Below, in pieces: positions 54,417-64,000 of a stretch of 64,000 nucleotides of DNA (position 1 is the first letter of the stretch; the number at the start of each line of letters is the position of its first letter). The notes under the pieces were generated by a model that saw only the letters and a program-made list of their open reading frames with translations, was not told the DNA's origin and did not search any database. The position numbers were made by a program, and so were the translations under genes. This DNA is from Melioribacteraceae bacterium (lineage in GTDB: Bacteria > Bacteroidota > Ignavibacteria > Ignavibacteriales > Melioribacteraceae). The stretch is taken from NCBI GenBank assembly GCA_035362835.1, contig DAOSDY010000004.1, positions 1 to 64,000 on the forward strand, written 5' to 3'.

Positions 54417-55337
54417 ATGAGTCTATCCAGCAGGCATTTATTAGGTTTGAATGGCGTTCCGGGGGAGGATATCCAGATGATTCTGGATACTGCTACTACC
54501 TTTAGAGAAGTTCTTGAACGCCCTATTAAAAAAGTACCGACCCTTCAGGGAAAAACAATTGTAAACCTCTTCTACGAAAATTCAACCAGAACACGGATTT
54601 CATTTGAACTAGCCCAGAAGAGACTTTCAGCCGATACAATCAACTTTTCTACTTCTACAAGCAGTACTAAAAAAGGGGAAACCTTTAAAGATACCGTCCG
54701 GAATATTGAAGCTATGAAGGTTGATATGATCGTTGTTCGGCACCAGTCGGCCGGCGTTCCTCAATATCTTACAAGAATTTCCAAAGCGAACATCATTAAT
54801 GCCGGTGACGGACTCCATGAACACCCGACACAGGGATTACTCGATATGTATTCTATAAGAGAACGTCTCGGAAGGCTAGAAGGATTGAAAGTTTGCATTG
54901 TAGGGGATGTCGCTCATAGCCGTGTTGCTCTATCCAATATCTATGGACTGAAAACGATGGGAGCTGAAGTATCTGTTTGCGGTCCTTCTACAATGATTCC
55001 ATATGGAATTGAATCTCTCGGGATTAAAGTGACTCATAGTATAGATGAAGCGATTTCCGGTAACGATGTTTTGAATGTTCTCAGAATTCAGCTCGAGAGA
55101 AATGCCGGTATTAGAATACCGTCGCTTAGAGAGTATCATCAGTATTTCGGTATTACAACCGAACGGATAGAAAAATTGAATAAAGATATTTTGATTCTGC
55201 ATCCCGGACCGATAAACCGGGGTGTTGAAATCTCGTCGGAAGTTGCCGACGGACCTTACCAGGTTATTCTGGATCAGGTAACAAACGGAGTTGCAATCCG
55301 CATGGCAGTTCTTTATCTGCTAGGTACCATGCATTAA
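54417..55337 (+). CDS. pyrB: Aspartate carbamoyltransferase, catalytic chain
   Basis: A 306-residue enzyme that makes carbamoyl-aspartate. Carbamoyl-phosphate binding is by STRTR at 56-60, with further active-site blocks HPTQGLLDMYSI near 134-145 and GDVAHSRVALSN. ATG 54417 follows GAGAGA; an in-frame ATG at 54387 overlaps pyrR and gives a non-conserved extension. No pyrI regulatory chain is adjacent, so it is probably an unregulated trimer or works with PyrC. Confidence 0.96.
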   Translation: MSLSSRHLLGLNGVPGEDIQMILDTATTFREVLERPIKKVPTLQGKTIVNLFYENSTRTRISFELAQKRLSADTINFSTSTSSTKKGETFKDTVRNIEAMKVDMIVVRHQSAGVPQYLTRISKANIINAGDGLHEHPTQGLLDMYSIRERLGRLEGLKVCIVGDVAHSRVALSNIYGLKTMGAEVSVCGPSTMIPYGIESLGIKVTHSIDEAISGNDVLNVLRIQLERNAGIRIPSLREYHQYFGITTERIEKLNKDILILHPGPINRGVEISSEVADGPYQVILDQVTNGVAIRMAVLYLLGTMH

Positions 55338-55352
55338 TATTTTGGGTGAAAA

Positions 55353-56642
55353 ATGAAAATCATACTTAAACAGGTTCAATTGTTAAATCCTGCTCAGGAT
55401 CTTGATCAGAAAAATGATCTCCTTATTGAAAATGGGATTATTAAAAAAATCGGCGGACTTAAAGAAGAAGATTTTAAATCCTCAAGAGTTTTTGAATTCG
55501 ATGGTAAAATCTGTGCCCCGGGATTCTTTGATATGCACGTTCATCTGCGTGAACCTGGACGTGAGGATGAAGAGACAGTTGAAACGGGCAGCAATGCTGC
55601 CGCTGCCGGAGGATTTACAGGAGTTGCCTGCATGCCTAATACAAATCCCGATATTGATTCTGCCGAGATTGTTAGATTTATAAAAGAGAAATCGAAAAAC
55701 CACCTGGTCGATGTTTTCCCGGTCGCTGCCGCTACTCTCGGCAGGAAAGGGGAAGCCCTCTCTCCAATGTTCGAACTGGTTGAATCCGGCGCTGTCGCTT
55801 TTTCAGACGACGGAACTCTGATCAAAACTGCCGCAGTCCTCAGAAGCGTAATGGAGTATACTAAAATGTTCAATACTCCTGTCATTGAACATTGCGAGGA
55901 TGAATCGATGGCTGACGGTGCAATGAACGAGGGCCTTATCAGCACTACTCTCGGACTTCCGGCAATTCCAAATGTTGCCGAGGATCTAGTTGTTGCTCGT
56001 GATATTATGATGGCCGAATTTACCGGAGCTAAAATCCATATTGCTCATATCAGTACAAAGGGAGCCGTTGAACTGGTCCGTCAGGCGAAGAAAAAAGGGA
56101 TTCGGGTTACTGCAGAAGTCACTCCTCATCATTTCTCCCTTACAGACGACAACGTAAAAACTTTCGATACAAATTATAAAATGAGTCCGCCGCTTAGAAC
56201 ACGCGCTGATGTTGATGCTGTTATTAAAGGCCTGAAAGACGGTACTATCGATTGTATCGCAAGCGACCATGCACCCCACTCAATTGAAGAAAAGGAGATG
56301 GAATTTATTTATGCTCCGAACGGTATATTGGGTCTGGAAACAACTCTTGGCCTCGCTCTAAGCGAGCTCGTTCATAAAAAACATTTAACGTTATCTCAAC
56401 TGGTCGAAAAACTTTCTATCAATCCAAGAAAGATTCTGAATATCCCGCTTCCTTTAATTAAAGAAGGAGAGACGGCAGAACTTACTCTTTTCGACAGGGA
56501 TCTGATCTGGACAGTCGATATCTCCAAATTCAAATCCAAATCCAGGAATTCTCCTTTCGATAAAAGATTGCTTACAGGGAAGTCTCTGGCAGTAATCAAT
56601 AAAAGAAAAATGTTTGTCGAAGGCGGCTTTATAGAGATCTGA
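55353..56642 (+). CDS. pyrC: Dihydroorotase
   Basis: A 429-residue type I dihydroorotase that closes carbamoyl-aspartate to dihydroorotate. Zinc ligands His62 and His64 lie in MHVHLREPG, with further ligands near the HCEDESM and IAHIS segments and Asp in ASDHAPHS (about 309). The N- and C-terminal beta strands form the usual amidohydrolase sandwich. It starts 15 bases after pyrB and closes the pyr operon seen here. Confidence 0.96.
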   Translation: MKIILKQVQLLNPAQDLDQKNDLLIENGIIKKIGGLKEEDFKSSRVFEFDGKICAPGFFDMHVHLREPGREDEETVETGSNAAAAGGFTGVACMPNTNPDIDSAEIVRFIKEKSKNHLVDVFPVAAATLGRKGEALSPMFELVESGAVAFSDDGTLIKTAAVLRSVMEYTKMFNTPVIEHCEDESMADGAMNEGLISTTLGLPAIPNVAEDLVVARDIMMAEFTGAKIHIAHISTKGAVELVRQAKKKGIRVTAEVTPHHFSLTDDNVKTFDTNYKMSPPLRTRADVDAVIKGLKDGTIDCIASDHAPHSIEEKEMEFIYAPNGILGLETTLGLALSELVHKKHLTLSQLVEKLSINPRKILNIPLPLIKEGETAELTLFDRDLIWTVDISKFKSKSRNSPFDKRLLTGKSLAVINKRKMFVEGGFIEI

Positions 56643-56780
56643 TTTTCAAATATTCTAATCACTTCTGTATAATAAAAAGTACACAGAATTATCCGGATTC
56701 CCACTTTTCCCCTTTATTCAAGAGAATTTTCTGGCATTCCTCTTGAATTACTTTAGATAAAAATAACCAAGGAGGGGAAA

Positions 56781-57614
56781 ATGAAACCAGTAAAATTATT
56801 CTTAGCGATACTCATCTTTGCAGCAGCAACTTTATTCACAGGATGTGATGAATTCGGGGACTATTTCTATGATGATGTACCCCCGTCACCCCCTGAAGGA
56901 ATTTATACTGTCACCGGAGACGAAAGAGTTGATCTTTTCTGGGATGAGAATCCCGAGGGTGATGTAGCCGGGTATAATGTTTATTATGCATATTCATATG
57001 ATGGTAAATATACTCTGCTCGGAAGCACTTATAATACTTCCTACATCGACTACGGAGCCAAGAACGGTACCACTTATTACTATGCGGTAACAGCTTACGA
57101 TTACAATAACAATGAAAGCGACCTGAGTTACGAAGTTATTTACGATACTCCGCGTCCTGAAGGATTTAATCAGGCCCTATTCGATTACAACCGTTCTCCA
57201 AATAATTCCGGTTACGATTTCAGCAAATACCTGGTTGTTGCTTATAATTCCGATGATGCCGATTTCTTCTTCGAAAATTACAACGGTACATATTATCTAA
57301 ATGTTTGGGATGATACTGATATTCAGGATATGGGTTTAACCGGGGATATCTGGGATATTAGCTATGCTCCATCTTCCGGTTGGGTACCGATGCTGCCGAA
57401 CGAAAATGTGAAATATGTTGAAGCTCGGGTTGGTCATACTTATGTAATATGGACATGGGATAACCACTTTGCTAAAGTAAGGGTCAGAAGTATTTCAAAC
57501 GACCGGATGGTTTTCGATTGGGCTTTTCAGCTTGTTGAAGGAAACAGGGAATTGAAGAGAACCACTTTCTCAAACGGAAGAAGCAATCATACCATTCTGA
57601 AAAAGAACCGGTAA
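56781..57614 (+). CDS. Lipoprotein with fibronectin type III domain
   Basis: A 277-residue predicted lipoprotein with lipobox LFTGC (Cys22). One fibronectin type III domain covers about 36-120 (VDLFWDENPEGDVAGYNVYYA, TYYYAVTAYDYNNNES). The unrecognised beta-rich C-terminal region (about 125-277) is rich in Asp, Tyr and Trp. The upstream SD is AAGGAGGGG. No partner gene is recognised, and its place at the cell surface is inferred from the lipobox. Confidence 0.8.
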   Translation: MKPVKLFLAILIFAAATLFTGCDEFGDYFYDDVPPSPPEGIYTVTGDERVDLFWDENPEGDVAGYNVYYAYSYDGKYTLLGSTYNTSYIDYGAKNGTTYYYAVTAYDYNNNESDLSYEVIYDTPRPEGFNQALFDYNRSPNNSGYDFSKYLVVAYNSDDADFFFENYNGTYYLNVWDDTDIQDMGLTGDIWDISYAPSSGWVPMLPNENVKYVEARVGHTYVIWTWDNHFAKVRVRSISNDRMVFDWAFQLVEGNRELKRTTFSNGRSNHTILKKNR

Positions 57615-57645
57615 GGTGATTGGTGTCTGCAAAAGTTCTTTTGGA

Positions 57646-57673
57646 AGCATACCAGCAATGGTATGCTTTTTTA
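57646..57673 (+). terminator. Rho-independent terminator
   Basis: AGCATACCA / TGGTATGCT with a 4-base loop and T6. Confidence 0.9.
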
Positions 57674-57728
57674 TTTCTTTTAATATATTTTGACAGAGGA
57701 TAATTATAAAACTCTACAATTACTAATT

Positions 57729-58154
57729 ATGAGACTCAGATCCATCATACTGATCATTCTTGTTTCTATTGCCGTATTAACTTCTGGAATAGAGGCACAG
57801 GAATCCCGTAACAGGGAGGTGAACAGACTCCTCATCAAAATTGAGGAAGGATTGAGCAGCGGTTCAGTCGATAAATTCTCAGGTTACTTCAGTCCGAGAA
57901 ATTACCTTAGTCTCTCAAAAGGGCCCAGCGGATATTTTAGTGCCAACCAGTCGTATTATGTTATTAAAGATTATCTGAGCATCAACAAACCGTATTCATT
58001 TAATTTTACCAATATTGTTGCAGAGACGAATAATCCGTTTGCCGCCGGTACTCTTAAATTTAACAACAACGGAATCAGAGGCAGCGCAACAGTATTTATT
58101 ACACTTCAGTTGATAGATGATCAGTGGCGCATTTCTCAAATCACAATTAATTAA
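57729..58154 (+). CDS. DUF4783-type exported protein
   Basis: About 141 residues from ATG 57729, with a signal peptide (about 1-24, ending IEAQ). A single small alpha+beta domain resembles DUF4783, with the pattern LLIKIEEGLSSGSVDKFSGYFSPRNYLSL. The open frame reaches back to 57690, but the extension has no signal character. It ends five bases before the sensor kinase start. The family is common in Bacteroidota-type genomes and its role is unknown. Confidence 0.7.
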   Translation: MRLRSIILIILVSIAVLTSGIEAQESRNREVNRLLIKIEEGLSSGSVDKFSGYFSPRNYLSLSKGPSGYFSANQSYYVIKDYLSINKPYSFNFTNIVAETNNPFAAGTLKFNNNGIRGSATVFITLQLIDDQWRISQITIN

Positions 58155-58159
58155 AGTTG

Positions 58160-61100
58160 ATGAGAGCATCAAAATTGCTGTCGAATAAAAAGTTTCTTTT
58201 CTTTCTCATTCTATCGCTCGCTTTTATTATTTCGGGCCTTCTTGAACCTGTCATAAGAAATAATATTGTTAAAGGATGGGAACAGGATCTTATTCTTCGC
58301 GTGATCAATAACGAAAACAGAATACTCGGTTTATTTAACGATAAGATGAATAATATCATAAAGACAACCGGGAAGTTAAAGGCCGATCTGCGAAATGTAA
58401 TTAATGGCGATGATGCATCACTTCTTCTCGGTTTGATTTCGGAAGAAAAATTAAATCAACTCACTATTCAGGTTAACGATCAGAATTTTAAAATATTAGG
58501 ATGGAATAACACTCTTATATTTGATGATAATGAGATTGCCGGTAATATTAACAGCCCCGGTCAGATCTTTTTAAAAAGAAAAAATCTTTCTACTTATGTT
58601 TTTCAGGTCGATACGCTCTATGCCGGCAATAAGATCTTCTATATTACGGTCGGGGAGGAAATTGAAAGGCATTATCAATTGACCGGATCCGCATTTTCGG
58701 AGGTCAGCTTTTCCGGAATACTTTCTAAAATCCTCTCAACATCAATTATTATCGAATATGACCGGAATGCAGACCTGTCCAGAGACGGGCGGAATCACTC
58801 ATTCTTCTTTTTGAATAATTATAATAATAAGATCGGAGTTGTTACTTTTGAAAAACCGACACTCGATTTATCCCTGCGTGATCTTGATGAATTGTTTAAG
58901 GTAATTCAGTCTGTTCTATTATTACTCATAATCATTACAATCGGATGGATGGGAATTAATTTATTCCGGAATTTTAATAAGCGTATTTACAAATTTCTTT
59001 TAATTGCTTCATATCTGACTGTATTAAGAATAATGCTTTTTATTCCTGGAATACCTTCAAATTATCTCCATAATGAAATAACGGACCCATCAAACTTCTC
59101 GTCAGTATTTGCATTTGGAATTGTGAGATCTCCTCTCGATTTTTTTATCACAATATTGTTATTGACAATAATTGTCCTATATGCTTTCAAATACTCGACC
59201 GAATACCTTGAAAAAAGTGAGAATGGACCCGAGAACCGGTTGAAATATTATTTCCTTTCCCTTCCGGTTATTTTTCTGTTTTTCATTTTGCTACGCAGTA
59301 TTGGTGCTTCAATCAGAAGTGTCGTTTTCGATTCAGCGATTAGATATTTCAAGGAGTTTGCTTTAATACCTTCCCCGGGTATACTGCTGATGGATCTCAA
59401 CATTCTGCTGCTTGGTTTTTGCGGTGTTCTCCTGGCTGTTATGATTCTTAAATTCCTCTTTGTAACTTTTTCCGGTGGAAATAAAAACTTACACTTATTT
59501 AAAATAATACTATTCTTCATCCTGCTGCAGTTTCTCGGCTGGTTATTCGATTTTTTCCAGAAGCAGCCTCAGGGAACACCTTTCATTCGAATTTTATCCG
59601 TTACACTTTTATTTCTGCTGGCTTATGCTTCCTTTGTTAAACGTCATAAAATTATTCATTACATATATTACGGATTCGCCTCCTCGGTAATTACTGTCAG
59701 TCTGTTCGTCTATTTCAATTCTGAAATCGAAAGGGAGTCATTAAAAACTACCGCGTACGAGATCGCCGGTAGAAATGAGGGAATTTATGAATTTATTCTT
59801 TATCAGACTCTTTCACTTTCAGCGGCTGAAGGTATTCCGTTCAACGCTGCAGATAATTATTCATCGTTGGCTTTCGAAATCTGGAACAAGAGCCTTCTGT
59901 TCAGAGAGAGTATTCCCTCCGCTGTTTCGTTGTACAATTCCGATAGAATTCTTTTGGGGCAATTCAGTAATTCCGACCGTATAATAAATACGGGAATTGA
60001 TAACTACCTGGATCAATCCGGGCCGGGTCCGAAAATATTCCGCGATAAAAATTTATACGGATCGCAACAGGTCCTTACCGGCATTGTCCGGTTAAATAGT
60101 CAATCCGGTTTCAATGGATTCCTTGCAGTTAGTGTGTTGTACGATAAATATTCTCCCCGCATTGATATCCTGCCGGAATTCCTCTCTGTTTCCCGGACCG
60201 GTATGGCATCTGCGACTGAATTTGAAAACCTTAAAATAATTTTCTTCGAAGAAGGATTTGTTGTTAAGACAATCGGCAATGTATCTCTAAGCTCGGCTGA
60301 ATTGCAGAAGATCACCGATCCCCGGTTAACTGAGAACAACGAAGCGTGGATTAATCTCGATATAAATGGCGAAGCACACCTTCTCTTTATTCTTAAACCC
60401 GGTGAAAGAGAAAATGAAATTGTTGCTGTTGCTCTGGAACAGAAAAGATTTGCATGGAATCTCTCAAATTTTTTCAAAGTATTTTTTGTCCACTCCGTAA
60501 TTATTCTTACTCTTTTCCTTATTTATTCGGCCGGTCATCTGAAAAAATGGAAAGCGTACCTTTCAAGCTACAGGACTAAGCTTACCTTCGCTTTTATTCT
60601 TGTTTCAGTTGTTCCGTTAATTGCGATAACTGCTTATCTGCGTAACATAAATGAAAATAAAAACGAAGAATTGATTAATAATAAACTTTCGGAAGATGCT
60701 CTTAAAATTAGTTCATATCTTAATCAGTACTTATCATCATCAACCGTAAATGCCCAGGCAATATTCGAAAAAGCAAATGCTGATCTCAATGTTGATTTTA
60801 ACTGTTATATCAACGAAAAACTGGTTTACTCATCCGGTAAAGTTTTCTATGAAACCGGCCTTATCAATCCGGTTCTCAATCCGGCAGCATTCCGGAATTT
60901 TAGTATTCAGGAAAGCAGTAAGATCTTTTTGAAAGAAAGCTCAAATGGAGAAAAATATTATTCAGTATATATGAGTGCTGGTAATCAGGATAATCCTCTT
61001 ATTATTAACGTAAGTACTTTAATGAACAGAATGAATCTGCCTCTTTCGAATGTGGAGCTTGATCTCTTCCTTTTCGGTATACTTGCAGTTGCACTTATCC

Positions 61101-61960
61101 TTCTAATTTCGCTGAGCACTATTCTTGCCGGTCAGATCTCTTCACCTATTAGGCGCTTGACCCACGCTACCAGGTCTATAGGAAGCGGCGACTTAAATAT
61201 AGAAATCAAAGAAAAGAGCACTGGTGAAATAGGTGAGCTGGCGGAAGGTTTTAACATGATGATTAGAAAATTAAAAAAGAGTCAGATCGAACTCGCCCAG
61301 CTTGAACGTGAAACCGCATGGAAGGAAATGGCCAGACAGGTGGCCCACGAAATTAAAAATCCCTTAACACCCATGAAACTTTCTGTTCAGCAGCTGATTG
61401 CCGCCTACAGGGATAAATCCCCCAGGTTTGATGAAATCTTTAATAAGGTTACAATAACGTTTATTAACCAGATTGAGACTCTTAAAAATATTGCCTCCGA
61501 ATTCTCCAATTTTGCAAGAATGCCGAAATTAAATATCGAAAAAGTTGAACTTGTCGCGTTGATAAGAGAAACTCTGAATCTCTTTTCCGATGAAAAATAT
61601 CCGATTACATTAAACTCTCAAATCGATTCTATAATTATTAATGCGGATTCTGATCACTTGAGCCGAGCAATTATTAATTTAGTCAGAAATTCAATTCAGG
61701 CCGGGGCTTCTAATGTCTTTATCCGTATTTCGGCAGATTCAGCATCATGCCAAATAAGGGTCGTTGATAACGGAACCGGGATAGACACTAAAATCCTGGA
61801 CCGGATATTTGAGGAAAATTTTACGACAAAATCGCAGGGTATGGGTCTCGGGCTCTCTCTTACAAAAAAATTTATTGACAGCATTGGCGGCACAATAGAA
61901 GTTGAAGATACTTCTGTTAGCGGGACTACTTTCTTAATTACTCTTCCGGTAAGTGAATGA
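58160..61960 (+). CDS. Very large membrane histidine kinase (NtrY-like tail)
   Basis: About 1266 residues. The N-terminal half has one helix near residue 15 and a block of about eight hydrophobic helices (about 245-530). An extracellular-type region follows, then further helices near 775, 815 and 970. A HAMP domain spans about 980-1045 (SSPIRRLTHATRSIGSGDL). HisKA has His1063 in ARQVAHEIKNPLTPMKLS, and the ATPase domain has NLVRNSIQAG and MGLGLSLTKKFIDSIGG. The kinase part is complete. No response regulator is adjacent. The sensed signal is unknown; fusion of a multi-helix module to the kinase is unusual. Confidence 0.88.
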   Translation: MRASKLLSNKKFLFFLILSLAFIISGLLEPVIRNNIVKGWEQDLILRVINNENRILGLFNDKMNNIIKTTGKLKADLRNVINGDDASLLLGLISEEKLNQLTIQVNDQNFKILGWNNTLIFDDNEIAGNINSPGQIFLKRKNLSTYVFQVDTLYAGNKIFYITVGEEIERHYQLTGSAFSEVSFSGILSKILSTSIIIEYDRNADLSRDGRNHSFFFLNNYNNKIGVVTFEKPTLDLSLRDLDELFKVIQSVLLLLIIITIGWMGINLFRNFNKRIYKFLLIASYLTVLRIMLFIPGIPSNYLHNEITDPSNFSSVFAFGIVRSPLDFFITILLLTIIVLYAFKYSTEYLEKSENGPENRLKYYFLSLPVIFLFFILLRSIGASIRSVVFDSAIRYFKEFALIPSPGILLMDLNILLLGFCGVLLAVMILKFLFVTFSGGNKNLHLFKIILFFILLQFLGWLFDFFQKQPQGTPFIRILSVTLLFLLAYASFVKRHKIIHYIYYGFASSVITVSLFVYFNSEIERESLKTTAYEIAGRNEGIYEFILYQTLSLSAAEGIPFNAADNYSSLAFEIWNKSLLFRESIPSAVSLYNSDRILLGQFSNSDRIINTGIDNYLDQSGPGPKIFRDKNLYGSQQVLTGIVRLNSQSGFNGFLAVSVLYDKYSPRIDILPEFLSVSRTGMASATEFENLKIIFFEEGFVVKTIGNVSLSSAELQKITDPRLTENNEAWINLDINGEAHLLFILKPGERENEIVAVALEQKRFAWNLSNFFKVFFVHSVIILTLFLIYSAGHLKKWKAYLSSYRTKLTFAFILVSVVPLIAITAYLRNINENKNEELINNKLSEDALKISSYLNQYLSSSTVNAQAIFEKANADLNVDFNCYINEKLVYSSGKVFYETGLINPVLNPAAFRNFSIQESSKIFLKESSNGEKYYSVYMSAGNQDNPLIINVSTLMNRMNLPLSNVELDLFLFGILAVALILLISLSTILAGQISSPIRRLTHATRSIGSGDLNIEIKEKSTGEIGELAEGFNMMIRKLKKSQIELAQLERETAWKEMARQVAHEIKNPLTPMKLSVQQLIAAYRDKSPRFDEIFNKVTITFINQIETLKNIASEFSNFARMPKLNIEKVELVALIRETLNLFSDEKYPITLNSQIDSIIINADSDHLSRAIINLVRNSIQAGASNVFIRISADSASCQIRVVDNGTGIDTKILDRIFEENFTTKSQGMGLGLSLTKKFIDSIGGTIEVEDTSVSGTTFLITLPVSE

Positions 61961-64000
61961 AGAAATCTATAACTCCATTTCAAAAAGATGCTCTCGATTT
62001 TAGTTCGAACATTATTCTAACGGCTAATGCCGGCTCCGGCAAGACGTTTGTTCTTTCTAAACGTTTTGTTGAAATACTGCTTCAGGAGAATGTTGAGGTC
62101 GAGAATATTGTCGCTATTACTTTTACTGATAAAGCTGCAGGTGAGCTGAATAAAAAGATCGCTGGCGAAATTGAAGAACGCATTAAAGAAACAAGTGATC
62201 TTAAAGAACTGAGTAAACTTGAAAACGCCAGGAGGCAATTAGTATCCGCAAATATTTCAACAATCCATTCTTTCTGCATTGGCATCCTGAAGGAATTCTC
62301 TCCCGAAGCCGGTATAGATGCCAACTTTATTCCTGTGGATCAATCAACCTCCGATGAACTGATCCTACTTTCTATCGATGAATCCCTGAATCAGCTGATC
62401 AATAATCCCTATTGCAGCGAAGCACTGAAATATCTTATCCGGTTTTTCGGTTCTAAATTATCACTGATCGAAAACATACAGCATGGAATTGAACAGAGGA
62501 AAATTATTGAGCAGAATGCCAGAGCCTTATATGATAAGCCTGCGGAAGACTTTGTTTCAATGCTTAATAGTTTGTTCGACCGTTACTACGATCATTTTTT
62601 CCGTGCATCTGTTCAAAAAGCACTCAAATCTATATCAGCAATAAACTCGCATGCACTTAAGCTGAAACCCGAAAATCAAATTGCCCTCGATGTTCTTTCA
62701 ATTTTGAAAACGCTCGTTAATACGGACAGTAGAAATGTGTTGTTCGATGGTCTTAAGAAATTACAGAATCTTATTTTGACTCAGAAACTTGAAATTAAGA
62801 ACAGGGGATATCTTTCCAAAAACAGGGAGCAATTCAACTTTGAAATTGACGAGGTCGAATTATTGTTCGGTCGGCTCAGCCAGATTCTTAATTCGGATTA
62901 CAGTGATAAAGCTCTTCTCGAATATTATAACTTCGGAAGGAACTACCTGAAAGTTTTTGATTATGTATTGAAACTCTACAGCGATAAAAAATCTGAAAAA
63001 GGATATCTCGATTTTGAAGATATTCTTCTGCTTACTCGGAAGATTATAGACAGGGAGGATGTTAAGGAATACCTCCGAATTCGGTATAAGTTTATTATGA
63101 TTGATGAATACCAGGATACTAATGACATACAATACAGAATATTTATGCCGATTCTTGATAATCTTAAGCATGGAAATTTGTTTGTCGTTGGAGATGAGAA
63201 ACAGAGTATCTATATGTTCCGGGATGCCGATCTGGCTGTCTTCAATAAAACGAAGGACGATATTGCGGGGCTTGACGAAAATGGAAGACTTCTGCTTCTG
63301 CCTCACAGTTTCAGAATGACTCCTGAACTGGTTCTCTTTACTAATAAATTATTCAGCCAGCTCTTCAGCGGAGCCGATCCGCTCCTTAATGAGGTCGGTT
63401 ATAATGATTTAATTTATGCTAAGGAAGAAATTGAAAAGGGTGAAGTCAATTTCTTAATTGCCCGCGAGCCGGATTCGTTTACTGAAGCAGAACTGGTTGC
63501 ATCCAAGATTCTGGAAATTGTTTCATCGGGAATCGTTAAGCTGAATGAAATCGGAATACTCTGCCGCAAAAGATCGATGTTCCAGGACCTCGAAGAAGTA
63601 TTTGTAAGAAAGAATATCCCTTATACCGTCCTCGGCGGGAAGGGATTTTACCAGAAACAATCGATCTCGGATCTTTATAATTATCTCACTTTTCTTGTTA
63701 ATCCTGATGATGATGCCGCACTTCTCGGGATCTTAAGATCACCTTTCTATAACTTTTCGGATCCTAAACTGTTCGAAATCTCCTTGATGGACGGAAAGAA
63801 TCTTTTTGAAAAATTGAAATCATTTTCTGTGAAAGATGTTCAATCTAAAAACTCTGTAATAAGTCTCAACAGTCACCTGGCCCTCTCAGTCTCTTCCGAA
63901 ATCTTTATACTTATCCGGAGAATTCTATCCGACCGGGGTTACTGGTCAGTTGTAAGTTCTAAAAGGAATTCTACTCAGGAGCTGGCAAACCTTAATAAAC
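61957..64000 (+). CDS. UvrD/AddA-like helicase-nuclease subunit (partial)
   Basis: About 681 residues are visible before the window ends. Walker A is TANAGSGKTFVLSKR (about residues 20-34). Motif Ia is AITFTDKAAGEL, motif II is IDEYQDTND, motif III is VGDEKQSIYMFRDAD, and a motif IV-like SFRMTPELV follows. The layout with long insertions fits the AddA/RecB branch of UvrD-type enzymes for double-strand break repair. The ATG overlaps the kinase stop (ATGA), so translation may be coupled. The nuclease domain, if any, lies beyond the window. Confidence 0.88.
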   Translation, partial: MKKSITPFQKDALDFSSNIILTANAGSGKTFVLSKRFVEILLQENVEVENIVAITFTDKAAGELNKKIAGEIEERIKETSDLKELSKLENARRQLVSANISTIHSFCIGILKEFSPEAGIDANFIPVDQSTSDELILLSIDESLNQLINNPYCSEALKYLIRFFGSKLSLIENIQHGIEQRKIIEQNARALYDKPAEDFVSMLNSLFDRYYDHFFRASVQKALKSISAINSHALKLKPENQIALDVLSILKTLVNTDSRNVLFDGLKKLQNLILTQKLEIKNRGYLSKNREQFNFEIDEVELLFGRLSQILNSDYSDKALLEYYNFGRNYLKVFDYVLKLYSDKKSEKGYLDFEDILLLTRKIIDREDVKEYLRIRYKFIMIDEYQDTNDIQYRIFMPILDNLKHGNLFVVGDEKQSIYMFRDADLAVFNKTKDDIAGLDENGRLLLLPHSFRMTPELVLFTNKLFSQLFSGADPLLNEVGYNDLIYAKEEIEKGEVNFLIAREPDSFTEAELVASKILEIVSSGIVKLNEIGILCRKRSMFQDLEEVFVRKNIPYTVLGGKGFYQKQSISDLYNYLTFLVNPDDDAALLGILRSPFYNFSDPKLFEISLMDGKNLFEKLKSFSVKDVQSKNSVISLNSHLALSVSSEIFILIRRILSDRGYWSVVSSKRNSTQELANLNK

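Overview
The window looks like a chromosomal segment of a Gram-negative, SD-using member of the Bacteroidota/Ignavibacteriota/Chlorobiota group, most likely an Ignavibacteria-type heterotroph. This is inference from gene content: FecI/FecR/STN-TonB cell-surface signalling sets, a SusC/SusD pair, an Oar-like receptor, DUF4783 and DUF5916 proteins, a PyrR-type pyr leader, clear Shine-Dalgarno sites and moderate GC. No species call is possible from the sequence alone.

Layout. 1-690: 3' end of a 23S rRNA, a 5S rRNA and two terminator-like hairpins. 757-15312: two paralogous cassettes, each ECF sigma factor / FecR anti-sigma / STN-type TonB receptor / thioredoxin-fold (TlpA-like) protein, on either side of a DsbD thiol:disulfide transporter. 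Between fecR and receptor both cassettes carry the same leader: a short SD-led ORF beginning Met-Arg-Val, a hairpin with a compensatory base pair and a conserved A.C mismatch, and a second hairpin just before the receptor start. In cassette 1 the receptor after its STN domain and the TlpA-like gene are clearly AT-rich, suggesting a partly exchanged module. 15203-23026: a gene-poor gap, then minus-strand S9 peptidase, dnaX, free-methionine-sulfoxide reductase and lon. 23272-31493: inositol-phosphatase family protein, DUF5916 protein, cmk-rpsA, mtaB and a small membrane protein. 31546-35724: susD/susC on the minus strand.

35981-41137: truA, an SDR, a GxxExxY (PD-(D/E)XK) gene between two long imperfect repeats, a DUF2231 protein, a small beta-barrel protein, an enoyl-CoA hydratase and a polysaccharide-deacetylase-like protein. 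41179-45069: paired M16 peptidases (one lacking the zinc motif) and an ectonucleotide phosphodiesterase. 45430-53643: Oar-like receptor, YajQ, YjbH-like protein, a lipoprotein, tRNA-Pro(CGG) with a GIY-YIG nuclease gene squeezed between it and a partial tRNA copy, and an OmpA protein. 53730-56642: a PyrR-binding leader and pyrR-pyrB-pyrC. 56781-64000: a fibronectin-III lipoprotein, DUF4783 protein, a very large membrane histidine kinase, and the 5' part of an AddA/UvrD-like helicase-nuclease running off the window.

How it fits together. The sigma/anti-sigma/transducer sets would let the cell sense a substrate at the outer membrane and induce its uptake; the attached thioredoxin-fold proteins and DsbD suggest a thiol-redox step in the periplasm. 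The pyr operon is apparently controlled by PyrR on its leader RNA. The most unusual items are the duplicated, structured fecR-receptor leader, the tRNA-nested GIY-YIG element and the repeat-flanked GxxExxY cassette.
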